From: Apoderus coryli
Taxonomy: Eukaryota > Arthropoda > Insecta > Coleoptera > Attelabidae
Reading direction: 5' to 3'
Length of the DNA stretch: 64,000 bases
NCBI GenBank assembly: GCA_911728435.2
Contig: OU452199.1
Coordinates: 20,656,860-20,720,859 of the forward strand
How positions within the stretch are numbered: the stretch's first letter is position 1; each line of letters begins with the position of its first letter. Both the position numbers and the translations under genes were made by a program. A model generated the notes under the pieces. That model saw only the letters and a program-made list of their open reading frames with translations. It searched no databases and was not told the origin of the DNA. This document shows positions 9,624 through 21,167 of the stretch, piece by piece.

Positions 9624-12530
9624 ATGTCTTTGGTCATTGTACAAATCAATTTAAATAGATGCAGACAGGCTCACGACCTACTAGATGTGACGGCCACAAA
9701 ATATAAAGCAGACCTTGTGATAGTCAGTGAGCCAAACAAGAAGATAGTAGAATCAATGCACTGGCATACCGATGAAAACTCCGATGTGGCCGTCAGGATC
9801 TATAATCCGAAGCTAACTGTTTACGGCACCAGGAAGGGACCGGGGTTCATCTTAGTGGAAATTCAAACGATCAACATAATCGCCACCTACTATTCACCCA
9901 ATAAACCGATTGGTGATTTCGAAAGTGAAATTGATTATCTCAGAATCATGGCAGCACAAAAGCCAGAGGGTACCGTGATTGCGGGGGATTTTAATGCTAA
10001 ATCACCTGAATGGGGAAGCGTGTTGACGGCGAATCCAAGAGGTACGGTAGTCTCGGAGTTTATAGCTCAAAATGATCTGATCATCCTGAATGATAGTACG
10101 GCTCCAACATTCCAACGCAGAGGTGTAGTTTCTTATATAGACCTCACATTGTGCACTCCTGACCTAGCGGAAACTATACACAATTGGAAAACTCTTGATG
10201 AGGAGTCTCTGAGTGATCATAAATATATCTATTTTGAGATCGGATACACGAAGCAACAGGGGTCTTCTACCGCTCCTAGAATAAGGTGGATCACTGGTAA
10301 GCTGGATCGCGCTAAAGCTGTAAACAAGATAAAAACCATTAACGGCCATGATCAAATAATAACTCCTGAAAGCCTTGCAGAGGCAACAGCTAGAGCGTGC
10401 GATGCTAGTATGCCTCGAAGACGCGTAACGGAAAACAGGAAACCCAAGTAGGTATTGGTGGAATGATGGAATCGCCCAAATGAGGAAAGATTCTTTGACG
10501 GCCCGGAGGAGAGTGCAGAGGGCGAGGAGAGGTGCTCGAGCAGAACTCGAACGGTTATCTCAGGAGTATAATGAAAAGAAGAAACGGTTGAGAGACTCCA
10601 TTAAGGCGTCCAAGAGAAATAAATGGAGGGAGTTATGTAAGAGTGTCGATTCGGATGCCTGGGGGTTGGGCTACAGGATTGTTACGCAGAGAGTTGGACT
10701 GTGTTCGGGGCTGCCACCCATGAGTTTGAATAGGATTAGAGAGATTGCTCTCGCTCTGTTCCCATCAAAGTCGAAGTTCTCATGGCCTGTAGTTGCAGAG
10801 GTTCAGCGGGAACGCTTTAGTAGAGAAGACCTAGGTGTTGCTACAAGAAAGCTTAAGATAAAGAAAGCACCGGGTCCCGACGGTGTGCCAGCGGAGGTTA
10901 TTAGGGCCATTGCTGAGGATTGCCCTGATATTGTGTTGCGGGTTATGAATAGCTGCTGCGCTAGCGGGTGTTTCCCGGTTCTGTGGAAAAAGGCCATGCT
11001 TACCTTGCTACTGAAGCCTAATAAGTCGCTGGATGACCCATCGGCATATAGGCCTATCTGTCTGTTGGATTCGTGGGGAAAGCTCCTGGAGCACCTCATT
11101 CTTATACACCTCAAGAAAAGCATCGACGATCACGGTGGACTGTCGCGCCTTCAGTTTGGTTTTCGGGAGGGCCGATATACGATTAAAGCTATAGAGGCGG
11201 TTAAGCGGGCCGCAATGGACGCTAGATTTTCTAGAGGGAGAGTGTTGTGTGCTTTGATTTTGCTCGACGTCAAGAATGCGTTTAATACCGCAAGCTGGAA
11301 GCAAATCTTGGCAGCGCTCACAAAGAAGAACGTGGAACCATGGCTGATCAGAATCATCAGGAGCTACTTAGACGAGCGGTGTATCATTTTACACAATGGC
11401 GAGGGACGCAGTGAACTGTCTGTTACTTGCGGAGTGCCCCAGGGCTCAGTGTTGGGGCCGGTACTCTGGAATGTGCTCTACGACGACCTGCTCGGGAGTG
11501 TTAGTGGTGAGGGTCTGTGCCTCACTGCCTACGCCGACGATCTAGCGATTACCGTGACGGCGAGGGATGAGGAAACCCTGAGGTTAAGAGGAAATATAGC
11601 GATACTGGAGGTGTGCAGCTGGATGGAAGACCACGAGCTCGAGGTAGCTCCACAGAAGACTGAAGTGGTAATGCTGACAAGACGCCGCGTGCGAGACGTT
11701 TGTTTCACGGTAGAGGGTTGTCGGTGTGCGCCAACTGCGTATACAAAATATCTTGGCGTATGGCTGGACAGCAGGCTGAGTTTTGGTCAGCATATCCTGG
11801 AGACAGCCAAAAAGGCTTCCAAAGCGACCGCAAAGTTGGCAAGGCTGATGCCAAATGTTGATGGCCCAAAAGCCAGTAAGCGGCGATTGCTTGCTACTGT
11901 CAGCCACTCCGTAATGCTGTACGCTGCACCAGTGTGGAGTGCATCGCTGGAGATCCAGAAATACGCCCGTATCCTGCAGGCGGAACAGAGAAAGGCTCTA
12001 ATAAGAGTATGCAGTGCGTATCGCACAGTTTCCAGTTGTGTGTGGTGTCGGGCGTCCCGCCCATAAAATTGTTGGCAGACGAGAGAGCGCAAGTTCACGG
12101 GGGCGTAATCAAAAAAGTGGCTAGGCAGCGCCTGTATGGGACCTGGCAGAGCGAGTGGGAGCGCAGTTCAGATGGGCGCTGGACTTATGAGCTCATTCCT
12201 GATGTTAAATTGTGGGCTGAAAGAAAACATGGGGAAGTGGGTTACCACATGACACAGGCACTGACGTGGCACGGTAAGTTTGGGCAGTATTTAAAGCGTA
12301 TTCGCAAGGTGGAGGATGATGCATGTGTTTATTGCGGAATACATGATAGTGTTTCCACACACTGTTCGAATGCCCAAGGTGGATGTGCGTTGACGGGCTG
12401 TCTCTTGGACGTTCGAAACATGGTAACAACAATGATGGAAGCCAAAGAAAAGTGGGATGCAGTGGCCGTTTTTATTCGTGAGGTTATAAAGACCAAGGAA
12501 GATGAGCAAAGGGAAACTTGTCTGACGTGA
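9624..12530 (+). pseudogene. LINE-A1 ORF2 (endonuclease-reverse transcriptase), frameshifted
   Basis: The product would be the APE-type endonuclease (QINLNRCRQAHDLL, SEPNKK, GDFNAKSPEWGS, LSDHKYI) followed by the RT (APGPDGVPAE, GVPQGSVLGPVLWN, AYADDLAITV) and a C-terminal CCHC. Breaks seen against A2: a 4-base insertion giving a stop at 10449-10451, a 7-base deletion near 12036, and combined 1- and 20-base deletions near 12355-12385 that damage the CCHC motif. The ATG at 9624 is preferred over upstream in-frame codons because it aligns with the A2 start. The ORF1 stop lies 19 bases upstream. Confidence 0.88.
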
Positions 12531-12793
12531 TTAAATGTTTAATGTCTGTTCGTTTTGCTCTTGTAATGTTATATTTTTATACACATGTATTATTTATGTA
12601 TTTTTATCCATAATGATGTGTGATGTAGATATGATATGATTGTAAAATTGATGTTTATAAAGACGAGCTGCCTGTCTGAAGTAATGCGAAAGCGCTGCCA
12701 AACAGTCCAGCGCTTCAGGAGGTCCTCTTGTTTCTGTTAGCCCCTATTGGCGCAGACTACGTCCTCTTAAAAAAAAAAAAAAAAAAAAAAAAA

Positions 12794-13039
12794 CCTCCAA
12801 CCTATCTAACCTCCTACCTACCTAACCTCCTACCTACCTAACCTCCTACCTACCTAACCTCCTACCTACCTAACCTCCTACCTACCTAACCTCCTACCTA
12901 CCCAACCTCCTACCTACCTAACCTCCTACCTACTTAACCTCCTACCTACCTAACCTCAAGCGCACGTATCAAGCCTGCACTTGGCAAGGGCTTCGCCCTT
13001 GCTCACCTAGCGAACTACCTACCTACTAACCTCCTACCT
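12794..13039. repeat. Telomere-like satellite array S2
   Basis: CCTCCTACCTACCTAA units with one hairpin spacer (GCAAGGGCTTCGCCCTTGC at 12984-13002). The array separates the poly(A) of A1 from the 3' end of LINE-B, so the two LINEs converge. Confidence 0.95.
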
Positions 13040-16000
13040 TCTTATTTTCACTGACGTATTTGGCGCCGAAGCTAACCAAACAAGAGGCCAGCATGAAACC
13101 GCCTTTGTGGAAACGGAACCGCCGATCTGGCATACTTCATTTCCACAGGCTGTCTTTTCTGCTCTTTTTGAGGTTATGCTTGTCTATTTTAGCTTTATAT
13201 CTGTTGAGTAATTTGATGTTTTATGCCCTACGTCCCCCTTCCACGAATTCATGATTAGGGGTTCGGGCCTTGCTGTCTCCGACGTTCTTCCTCTTCTTTG
13301 TTTTTCATAACGTCTTTTATAAATGAGTGAATAACATTCCAATCCTTTTCACATTTCATCATTATGCTAATCATGTTGCCCTCATGTATCGTCTGGTTAA
13401 ATTTAATTTCCAGTGCAAGTCTTTTACTTAGCCATTTAGGACATTCGAAAAGTGTGTGATTTACATTGTCTATCTGCTGACAATACACACAGTTATCATC
13501 GTTGGATCTTTTAATTTTTTTTGTATATATATGTACCAAAGGAGCCATGTCCAGACAAAACTTGTGTGAGGTAATAATCCAACTTTCTGTGTTTGCAATT
13601 CAGCCACACTAAAATATCTGGTATCAGTTTCTTCGTCCACTGTCCTGTTTTTTCGTGTCTGGTCCATCTCTCCTGCCATTGATTTAACGTCAGTTCTCTT
13701 TCGATCCTGGGATCTTGTGCGTCGGCTCGGTTATACTATACTATATATATATATTTTTCTTTCTTCTACCAGAAGGTCAATAGGGGGGTTCCCCGTTATT
13801 ATTTGTATAGCTTCTGCGGATATCGTGCGATATCCGCTAGCTACCCTTAGTAGTGTTTTCCTCTGGGCTTTTGTGACCATATTTCGGTATTTACCGATTG
13901 CAAGAACCTTACACCAAACTGGCGCCCCATACACTAAAATCGACTGCACGACGCCGTTCATTGCTGCTCTTTTACCCCAGCTGGGGCCGCTAATATTTGG
14001 GAATAGTCTTCCTAGTGCCGCTGCTTTTACTTCAGCTTTTTTAACGGTGGCCTCGATGTGAGGACCAAAAGACAGGTTTTTATCGAGGATGATTCCCAGA
14101 TACTTAACTGTGTTTTTAGGCGTTATTCTATGCTCTTGTAGTCTAAAAGAGACGCCTTGGCGGTCTCTTGGACCTGCTAAGATAACTGCCTCCGTTTTTT
14201 CAGGCGCCAGCTCCAGGTTATTTTCCCTCATCCAATCGTCCACTAGGTCTAAAGCTTCATCAGCTTTGTTCGTAAGCTCTACTCTTGAGTCGCCTGTTAC
14301 AATAATTCCCAAGTCATCTGCGTATCCAACTAGGCGAACCTCTTCCGCCAACTGCATCCTTAGAACAGGGTCATAAAAAATATTCCATAGAAGTGGCCCC
14401 AATACCGAGCCTTGAGGTATACCACAGTTCACTGTGAAATCGTCTACGTCCCAACATTTTATTTTTCTATGGCAAAAGTAGTTTTTTACAATGTTTATAA
14501 TGTACTTAGATATACCTTTGTGTTCTAGGCGTTCTAAAATAATTTTCCACGATGCAGAGTTAAATGCATTTTTTACATCTAAAGCGATCAAAGCGCACCA
14601 TTTACGTTTTTTGCTGTTCGCCATTTTTGCTTCTCTTGCAATTTCTATTACGTAGTTTACCGCGTCTACTGTGGATCTATGTTTCCTGAAACCAAATTGC
14701 AACGTGGACAGATTTTCACCTAGATTCAGCTCTTTTTCGACTCGTAGCTTAATTAAGTGCTCGTACAATTTTGCAATTGTGTTTATCAAGCAGGGCGATA
14801 TGAAGATGGCTCTTCCAAAGGCTTACCTGGTTTTTTAAGGAGGACAAGCTTAGCTATTTTCCAGGGTTCTGGGAACGACTGATCACACAAGAGGTTATTT
14901 AAAACATTCAGTATGAGCTGTGGTACTGTATCCACTGCTACTTTTATTATCTCTGTCGGGATCTGGTCTGGGCCCGAAGCTTTCCCTTCTTTCATTTTTT
15001 GTGAGGCTTCCCGTAATTCTTCTATTGAGAAAGGCACGACATTTTCCGGTGGATCAATAGGCCAAGAGTCTTTCTTCTTTTCTGGGAACAGCGTTTTTAT
15101 TACCTTTTTCTTCATCTCCCCGTCCATATCGTATGGTGGTATTTCTGCCCGAAATTGTCTCATAACTATCTTGAAGCCCTGGCCCCATATATCTTCGTTT
15201 AGCTTGTTACAGAGCTCCTTCCAGCATTTCCGTTTTTCAGTCTCTATCATTTTGTTTAGTTTCCTCTTTTCTTCTTTGTATTTGTTGTATTCTGCCATTC
15301 TTTCTTCGTTTGTAATGTTTCGTGACCTCAACCTCGTGTATGTTCGTCTCTGGTTTATGCATGTTTTTCTTTGTACATCAATGTCTTCGCACCACCAGTA
15401 TGGCCTCGGCTTGTGTAGGTTTTTCTTTTCTTTGCTTATGTTTGCTACGTCACTCAGGGTTTCCATGCATAAGTCTAAGCTCATATTTTCCATAAGTTCC
15501 TTATCGATTAGGTTAAAACATTCCTTTGCGAATTGTTTATTTATCTTTGGTCTGGGACTTATAATCGTGCTTGGCCTGTTTTCCCCTGAAAGGGCAATTT
15601 CAAAGATAATGTATCGGTGGTCGCTTAAAGTTTCTTGGTCTAGCACTGACCATCCCTTTACCTTTTTCCCCAATTTTGCCGTGGATATTGTCACATCGAT
15701 GTAAGATTTTGAGTCTCTCCTGACGAAGGTTGGCATACCCGGCTTGTTATGTACGACCATGTTTAGTTCTGCCATCCATTCAGATAAAATTTCTCCCCGT
15801 ACATCTGTGATTGGTGAGCCCCATTCAACAGATTTTGCATTTAAATCTCCCGCTATAATCGCTTCGCGTTTCCTACTTTTGATATCGTCGAAAATATTCT
15901 CTATGTACTTCGCAAAAACATCTCGGCTTACATTTGGAGAAATATAACATCCATACAAACTATAATTTTCAAAGTCCACGCACACGTAACCATCCGCACT

Positions 16001-16190
16001 CCGAATTTCCCGAACTATTATGTGTTTATTTACAAAATATATACCTACGTCTAATTTATTATCCTTGACCCACCCCGATTTTGTCACTAGCTTTTTATTT
16101 GGTTCACTTGCCACTATAATGTCCATCGCTTCTTTAATTGCAGTTTGTGATACTAGATCATGGCCGGGCGCCGCGTGCGCGATTTAGGTT
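13040..16190 (-). mobile_element. LINE-B (R1-clade, 5'-truncated, broken)
   Basis: The 3' end abuts satellite at about 13040 with no poly(A) but with the shared tail (CTCTTG, GTTAGC and ACGTC-like blocks at 13046-13110). The 5' end stops inside the ORF2 endonuclease at about 16190. There it joins non-satellite DNA that copies positions 7046-7675, which points to a rearrangement after insertion. The minus orientation matches LINE-C, -D and -E. Confidence 0.88.
13255..16180 (-). pseudogene. LINE-B ORF2 (endonuclease-RT), three segments
   Basis: Segments read 16126-14786 (endonuclease with SEPNKK, GDLNAKSVEWGS and LSDHRYI, then the start of the RT), 14789-13731 (RT with GIPQGSVLGPLLWN and GYADDLGIIV) and 13548-13255 (C-terminal CVYCQQIDNVNHTLFEC). 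A 4-base loss after SSYRP (about 14787) and an expanded TA tract (about 13736-13752) break the frame. A further break lies near 16160, where LNRARGA and HDLVSQT are in different frames. Confidence 0.87.
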
Positions 16191-16194
16191 TATA

Positions 16195-16826
16195 TATAAA
16201 GATTACCTAATTTAATAATATAATATAACATAAATAATAATTTAATAATTAATTTAAATTAATCTTTGACACAATGGTCGCTGATGGTCGCGTTCATCAC
16301 AAATCACAACAAAGTTAATCAGGTAGTGATTTTTGGAACGATCCATCATTTAATAATACTAATAAGTTTATTTGCAGTTCAAAATAAGATACATATATTC
16401 TATATATTATAAATATTTAGGAAAAAATCGCTTGTGTCGCCCAAAAACTTTCCCGACACATAATATAATGAAAAATATATGGCCTCCGTAACAAAACAGA
16501 ATTTTAATAATTATTATAATAATTGTATTATTTTCATTATTTCCAATAAACTAACGTAACAAACTAAATACTTTATTCAAAAATAGAAAAAAAAAGTATT
16601 CCCAGAGCTAGGACTCGAACCCGTGCCCTTCCGCATGCGAAGCAGTCGCCCTACCAACAACTCAACAGAGACATAATATTTCTTGAAGTAATCCATGTCA
16701 GAGTGGAGTTGAATGTGTAATACACAAATAGCTTGCTACCCTGCTACGTACTGACCATTTTGTTTAATTCACACAACCATTATAAAAACATCATTAAATC
16801 TGTTCGCCATTTATTGAAAATATTCA
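16195..16826. repeat. Third copy of the 7046-7675 flank
   Basis: The sequence from AGATTACCTAATTTAATAAT to CCATTTATTGAAAATATTC is nearly identical to 7046-7675 and to the copy-2 flank. Just after it the sequence drops directly into a satellite hairpin spacer (CCTGCACTTGGCAAGG), omitting about 55 bases present at 7676-7730. Confidence 0.9.
16601..16674 (-). pseudogene. tRNA-like sequence, second copy
   Basis: Essentially identical to the sequence at 7451-7524, with the same B-box and a T run beyond it on the minus strand. It was carried here with the duplicated flank. Confidence 0.5.
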
Positions 16827-18099
16827 CGCCTGCACTTGGCAAGGGCTTCGCCCTTGCTAACCTACCGAACTACCTACCTACTAACCTCCTACCTACCTAA
16901 CCTCATACCTACCTAACCTCCTACCTATCTAACCTCCTACCTACCTAACCTCCTACCTACCTAGCCTCCTACCTACCTAACCTCCTACCTACCTAACCTC
17001 CTACCTACCTAACCTGCAACCTAAACCTCACACGCACGTATCAAGCCTGCACTTGGCAAGGGCTTCGCCCTTGCTAACCTACCGAACTACCTACCTACTA
17101 ACCTCCTACCTACCTAACCTCCTACCTACCTAACCTCCTACCTACCTAACCTCCTACCTACCTAACCTCCTACCTACCTAACCTCCTACCTACCTAACCT
17201 CCTACCTACCTAACCTCCTACCTACCTAACCTCCTACCTACCTAACCTCCTACCTACCTAACCTCCTACCTACCTAACCTCCTACCTACCTAACCTCCTA
17301 CCTACCTAACCTCCTACCTACCTAACCTCCTACCTACCTAACCTCCTACCTACCTAACCTCCTACCCAACCTCCTACCTACCTAACCTCCTACCTACCGA
17401 ACTACCTACCTACTAACCTCCTATCTACCTAACCTCCTACCTACCTAACCTCCTACCTACCTAACCTCCTACCTATCTAACCTCCTACCTACCTAACCTC
17501 CTACCTACCTAACCTCCTACCTACCTAACCTCCTACCTACCTAACCTCCTACCTACCTAACCTCCTACCTACTTAACCTCCTACCTACCTAACCTGCAAC
17601 CTAAACCTCAAGCGCACGTATCAAGCCTGCACTTGGCAAGGGCTTCGCCCTTGCTCACCTAGCGAACTACCTACCTACTAACCTCCTACCTACCTAACCT
17701 CCTACCTACCTAACCTCCTACCTACCCAACCTCCTACCTACCTAACCTCCTACCTACCTAACCTCCTACCTACTTAACCTCCTACCTACCTAACCTGCAA
17801 CCTAAACCTCAAGCGCACGTATCAAGCCTGCACTTGGCAAGGGCTTCGCCCTTGCTAACCTACCGAACTACCTACCTACTAACCTCCTACCTACCTAACC
17901 TCCTACCTATCTAACCTCCTACCTACCTAACCTCCTACCTACCTAGCCTCCTACCTACCTAACCTCCTACCTACCTAACCTCCTACCTACCTAACCTCCT
18001 ACCTACCTAACCTCCTACCTACCTAACCTCCTACCTACCTAGCCTCCTACCTACCTAACCTCCTACCTACCTAACCTCCTACCTACCTAACCTCCTACC
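16827..18099. repeat. Telomere-like satellite array S3 (longest in the window)
   Basis: About 1.27 kb of CCTCCTACCTACCTAA units with hairpin spacers at 16839-16857, 17056-17074, 17636-17654 and 17837-17855. A spacer remnant without the hairpin (CCGAACTACCTACCTACTAA) lies near 17397. Common variants are CCTAGCC, CCTATCT and CCTACTT. Confidence 0.96.
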
Positions 18100-20513
18100 T
18101 TTTTTTTTTTTTTTTTTTTGAGGACGTAGTTTGCGCTCAAGCTAACAAATCAAGAGGCCCTCAATGAACCGCCTTTGTGTTGAATGGAACCGCCAATCTA
18201 GGCATGACTTCGTTCAACAGGCTGTCTTTTCTTCAATTTGTTATGCTGGTCTTCCATAGCAATTTTTTCTCGATATTCCCTACGTCCCCCTTCCACAGAT
18301 TGTGATTAGGGGTTCGGGTTCAGTTGTATCATTCTTTCTTCTTCTTCTTTTTTTCTTAGTACGCGTCTCACATAATTGTGGATTGTCTGCCATTTATCTT
18401 TGCTATCCAGCATTAAGTTTATAACATTCTCCTGGTTAATTTGTGTTTCCAGTTCTAGTTCAACTTCGGTTCTTCCAATGAGCCACCGTGGGCACTGAAA
18501 TAACGTGTGGGTAACTGTGTCCACTTCCTATCCGTAGATCTTTTTATTTTTAATGTGTATGATTTGAAGCAACCGTGTCCGGTCAGCGTCTGGGTCAAAT
18601 AGTAGTCAACGATTTTGTGTTTGCAGTTGATCCACGGGTAGAGCTCAGGAATTAGGTTTTTTGTCCATTGTGCTTTAACTGTTTCATCATTCCAGCGTTG
18701 TTGCCATTGTTGTATTGTACTTTCTCTTTCGGTTTTTTTATTTCGATCTTCATTTCCCTCGTAAAGCCTGGATCTCTCTTCAACTATAAGATCAATGGGT
18801 GGGGTTCCAGTAATTACCTGCAGGGCTTCCGCTGATATCGTTCGATAACCACTCGCTACTCTTAGCAATGATTTCCTTTGTAAGCCCAATATCATCTTCC
18901 GGTACTTTTCCATCCTTAGCGCTGTGACCCATATCGGTGCCCCATACAATAGAATGGAATTTGTAACCCCCATTAAAATCGCTCTCTTTCCCCAGCTTGG
19001 GCCACCAATGTTTGGCAAGATTCTGCCCAGCGACGCTGCCTTCGACGAGGCCTTCTGTACAGCTTTCTCCACATGTGGTCCGAAAGATAGTTGTCCATCT
19101 AGCGTGATGCCCAGGTAGTTTAGGGTTTTCCCCGGTATAATTTGTAAGTTGCCCAATCTAAATGAAACGTCTCTTTTTCTGGGACCTGCTAAAATGATTG
19201 CTTCAGTTTTTTCTGGGGCCAGATCTAAGCAATTTTCCCTCATCCATGCGTCGACCTTATATAGGGTGTCCTCGGCTTTGAAAATCAACTCATTTCTGTT
19301 ATCTGCTGTTATTAGTATACCCAGATCATCTGCGAATGCGATAAGCTGAACTCCGTCCTCCACTCTCATTCTCAATATGGGATCGTAGAACAAATTCCAC
19401 AATAAGGGTCCCAAGACGGATCCCTGGGGGATGCCACACGTCACTTGCATTCTATTAATGTTTCGGGCTTGTATTGTTCTGTTCGTAAACTATTGTTTGA
19501 TCACATTTATTAGATAAGCCGATATGTTTTTGTGTTCTAATTGCTTGATTATTATCCCCCATGATGCCGAGTTAAAGGCGTTTCGCACATCAACAGCTAT
19601 CAAGGCACACCATTTCCTTGTCATGCCGCTGTATCTTTTAGCTTCTGTAGCTTTGTTTATTACGTACTCTACTGCATGAATGGTTGACTTGCCCTTTGTA
19701 AAACCATACTGGTTGTCCGATAGACTTTGTTCCCCTCGCAACTCGGTCAGCAATCTATCCCTAATCATCCTCTCATAGAGTTTTGCGGCTGTGTTTATCA
19801 AGCATATTGGGCGGTAGGATGAAGGGCTCTCTGGAGGTTTTCCTGATTTTTTAATCAGGATAATTTTCGCTGCCTTCCAGTCGTCTGGAAACTCTTGCAC
19901 ATTTAGTAGCTCGTTCGTTATGCTTAGTAGTAAAGTTGGATATTCCTTTACTGCTATTTTAATTATCTCTGTTGGGATTCCATCTGGTCCGGGTGCTTTT
20001 CCTTCCTTCATCTGTTCTGCAGCATTTTTTAGCTCCTCTGTGGTGAAAGCTGGCGCCAGAACACAATTGTCGATCCGCCAAACGTCATTTCGCCTTGGAA
20101 ATAATTCGTCAATGATTTTGAGTTTCATATTACCACTCATTTCGAACTGAGGCAATTCGCTTTTAAATTTGTTCATGACGATCTTGTATCCCTCGCCCCA
20201 GATATCTGTTTCCAGTTTATTACAAACCTCCCTCCAGCAGTCGCGTTTCCTATTTCTTATGCAAGCCTTTAGTTCCCTTTTCTCTGCCTTATAGATGTTA
20301 TACATTCTGTCAATTGCGTCCTGTGGTGTGTTTTTTGCCCTGGCTCTTGTGTATTCTCGTCTTAGTTGGTTGCAGGAATTTCTTACATTTTTAACCTCCT
20401 CGCACCACCAATATGGCGCCGCACTCTTACCCCCTGATGTGACTTGGCTTAATTTGGTTGCCTCCTTCAATATCGCCATATTTTCCAATGGGTTATCGCT
20501 CCTACCCCTCACC
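18100..20513 (-). mobile_element. LINE-C copy C1 (5'-truncated)
   Basis: A poly(T) run (18100-18119) on the plus strand marks the 3' poly(A). The conserved tail GAGGACGTAGTTTGCGCTC...GCTAAC follows. The 5' end stops just after the endonuclease and joins satellite at 20513. C1 overlaps copy C2 for about 275 bases (C1 20239-20513, C2 37815-38091), where they are nearly identical. That shows they belong to one family. Confidence 0.9.
18306..20512 (-). pseudogene. LINE-C1 ORF2, RT part, broken
   Basis: The frame begins with RGRSDNPLENMAILKE at the truncation. It runs through the RT (GKAPGPDGIPTE, GFTKGKST) to an in-frame TAG at 19490-19492, where relatives have Tyr in SYF. It continues with CGIPQGSVLGPLLWN and AFADDLGILI to 18455. 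A deletion there removes the first two cysteines of the C-terminal zinc finger and shifts the frame. The remainder (THTLFQCPRW...) reads to 18306. Confidence 0.87.
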
Positions 20514-20765
20514 TAACCTCCTACCTACCTAACCTCCTACCTACCTAACCTCCTACCTACCCAACCTCCTACCTACCTAACCTCCTACCTACCGAACTAC
20601 CTACCTACTAACCTCCTACCTTCCTAACCTCCTACCTACCTAACCTCCTACCTACCTAACCTCCTACCTATCTAACCTCCTACCTACCTAACCTCCTACC
20701 TACCTAACCTCCTACCTACCTAACCTCCTACCTACCCAACCTCCTACCTTTTTTTTTTTACCTCA
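20514..20765. repeat. Telomere-like satellite array S4, ending in T10
   Basis: CCTCCTACCTACCTAA units and one hairpin-less spacer remnant near 20590. The array ends ACCTCCTACC followed by about ten T (about 20748-20758) and ACCTCA before the A2 element. The T run looks like the 3' junction of a minus-strand LINE (compare 18100 and 59132), although no such LINE follows. Confidence 0.9.
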
Positions 20766-21167
20766 GGGGCTCACATCTGGTGAGTACGGGCTTGGTGAAC
20801 CCGAGGTACCCTAACCGGATACTTACCCTGCTCAAATTTACTTCGCTGATCTTGGGGTGGTATCCTCTTCGTCTTCTCATCTTTCCTATCCTGGTCTCTC
20901 TTGACCAACTCTTGTTTTTTTCCCGACCCCGACGCTATTAGGTGACGAGGGCTAGGGGTTGTTTTCCTTTTCATGTATCGGGGGGCGGATACCTTAATCC
21001 TAAGCTGTAGCACCATCGTGGCGAGGGGATGCGTGGCACGGAGGTCAAAGCGTGTCATAAGCGATGCCCACTGGACAGGGCGACCCAGTGGGGACTGTAG
21101 CCTTACTGGTGCAAGCGGGGCTCTGAATCGGTGGACTGTTAATTCCCTAGCTACTCGTGGGAACAAG
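20766..21167 (+). promoter_or_regulatory. LINE-A 5' UTR (probable internal promoter)
   Basis: About 400 bases precede the ORF1 ATG. Two blocks, CTTGGGGTGGTATCCTCTTC (20851-20870) and CCCGACCCCGACGCTATTA (about 20922-20940), recur in the same order in the 5' UTR of LINE-C2 (minus strand, 41261-41277 and 41191-41210). Full-length R1-clade elements need an internal promoter, so this is its likely site; that is inference. Confidence 0.6.

Larger units (their letters stand above)
8328..12793 (+). mobile_element. LINE-A copy A1 (R1-clade, 5'-truncated, broken)
   Basis: The copy begins after a run of 14 A in mid ORF1 and ends in about 25 A at 12769-12793. It is flanked by satellite on both sides. 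Compared with A2 it lacks the 5' UTR and the N-terminal half of ORF1. The 3' UTR carries a hairpin (AAGCGCTG...CAGCGCTT, about 12690-12716) and the conserved tail CCTCTTGTTTCTGTTAGC...GCGCAGACTACGTCCTC. The plus orientation is shared with A2 and A3. Confidence 0.92.

Noticed and set aside
14913..15704. 263-aa plus-strand ORF
   Set aside because: A shadow of the LINE-B ORF2 antisense strand.
16827..18099. Canonical TTAGG telomere
   Set aside because: No uninterrupted run of CCTAA is present. The unit is a 16-bp variant, so I call it telomere-like only.
20973..21167. N-terminal 65-residue extension of A2 ORF1
   Set aside because: It lies in the 5' UTR shared with LINE-C, where it is not open as protein.
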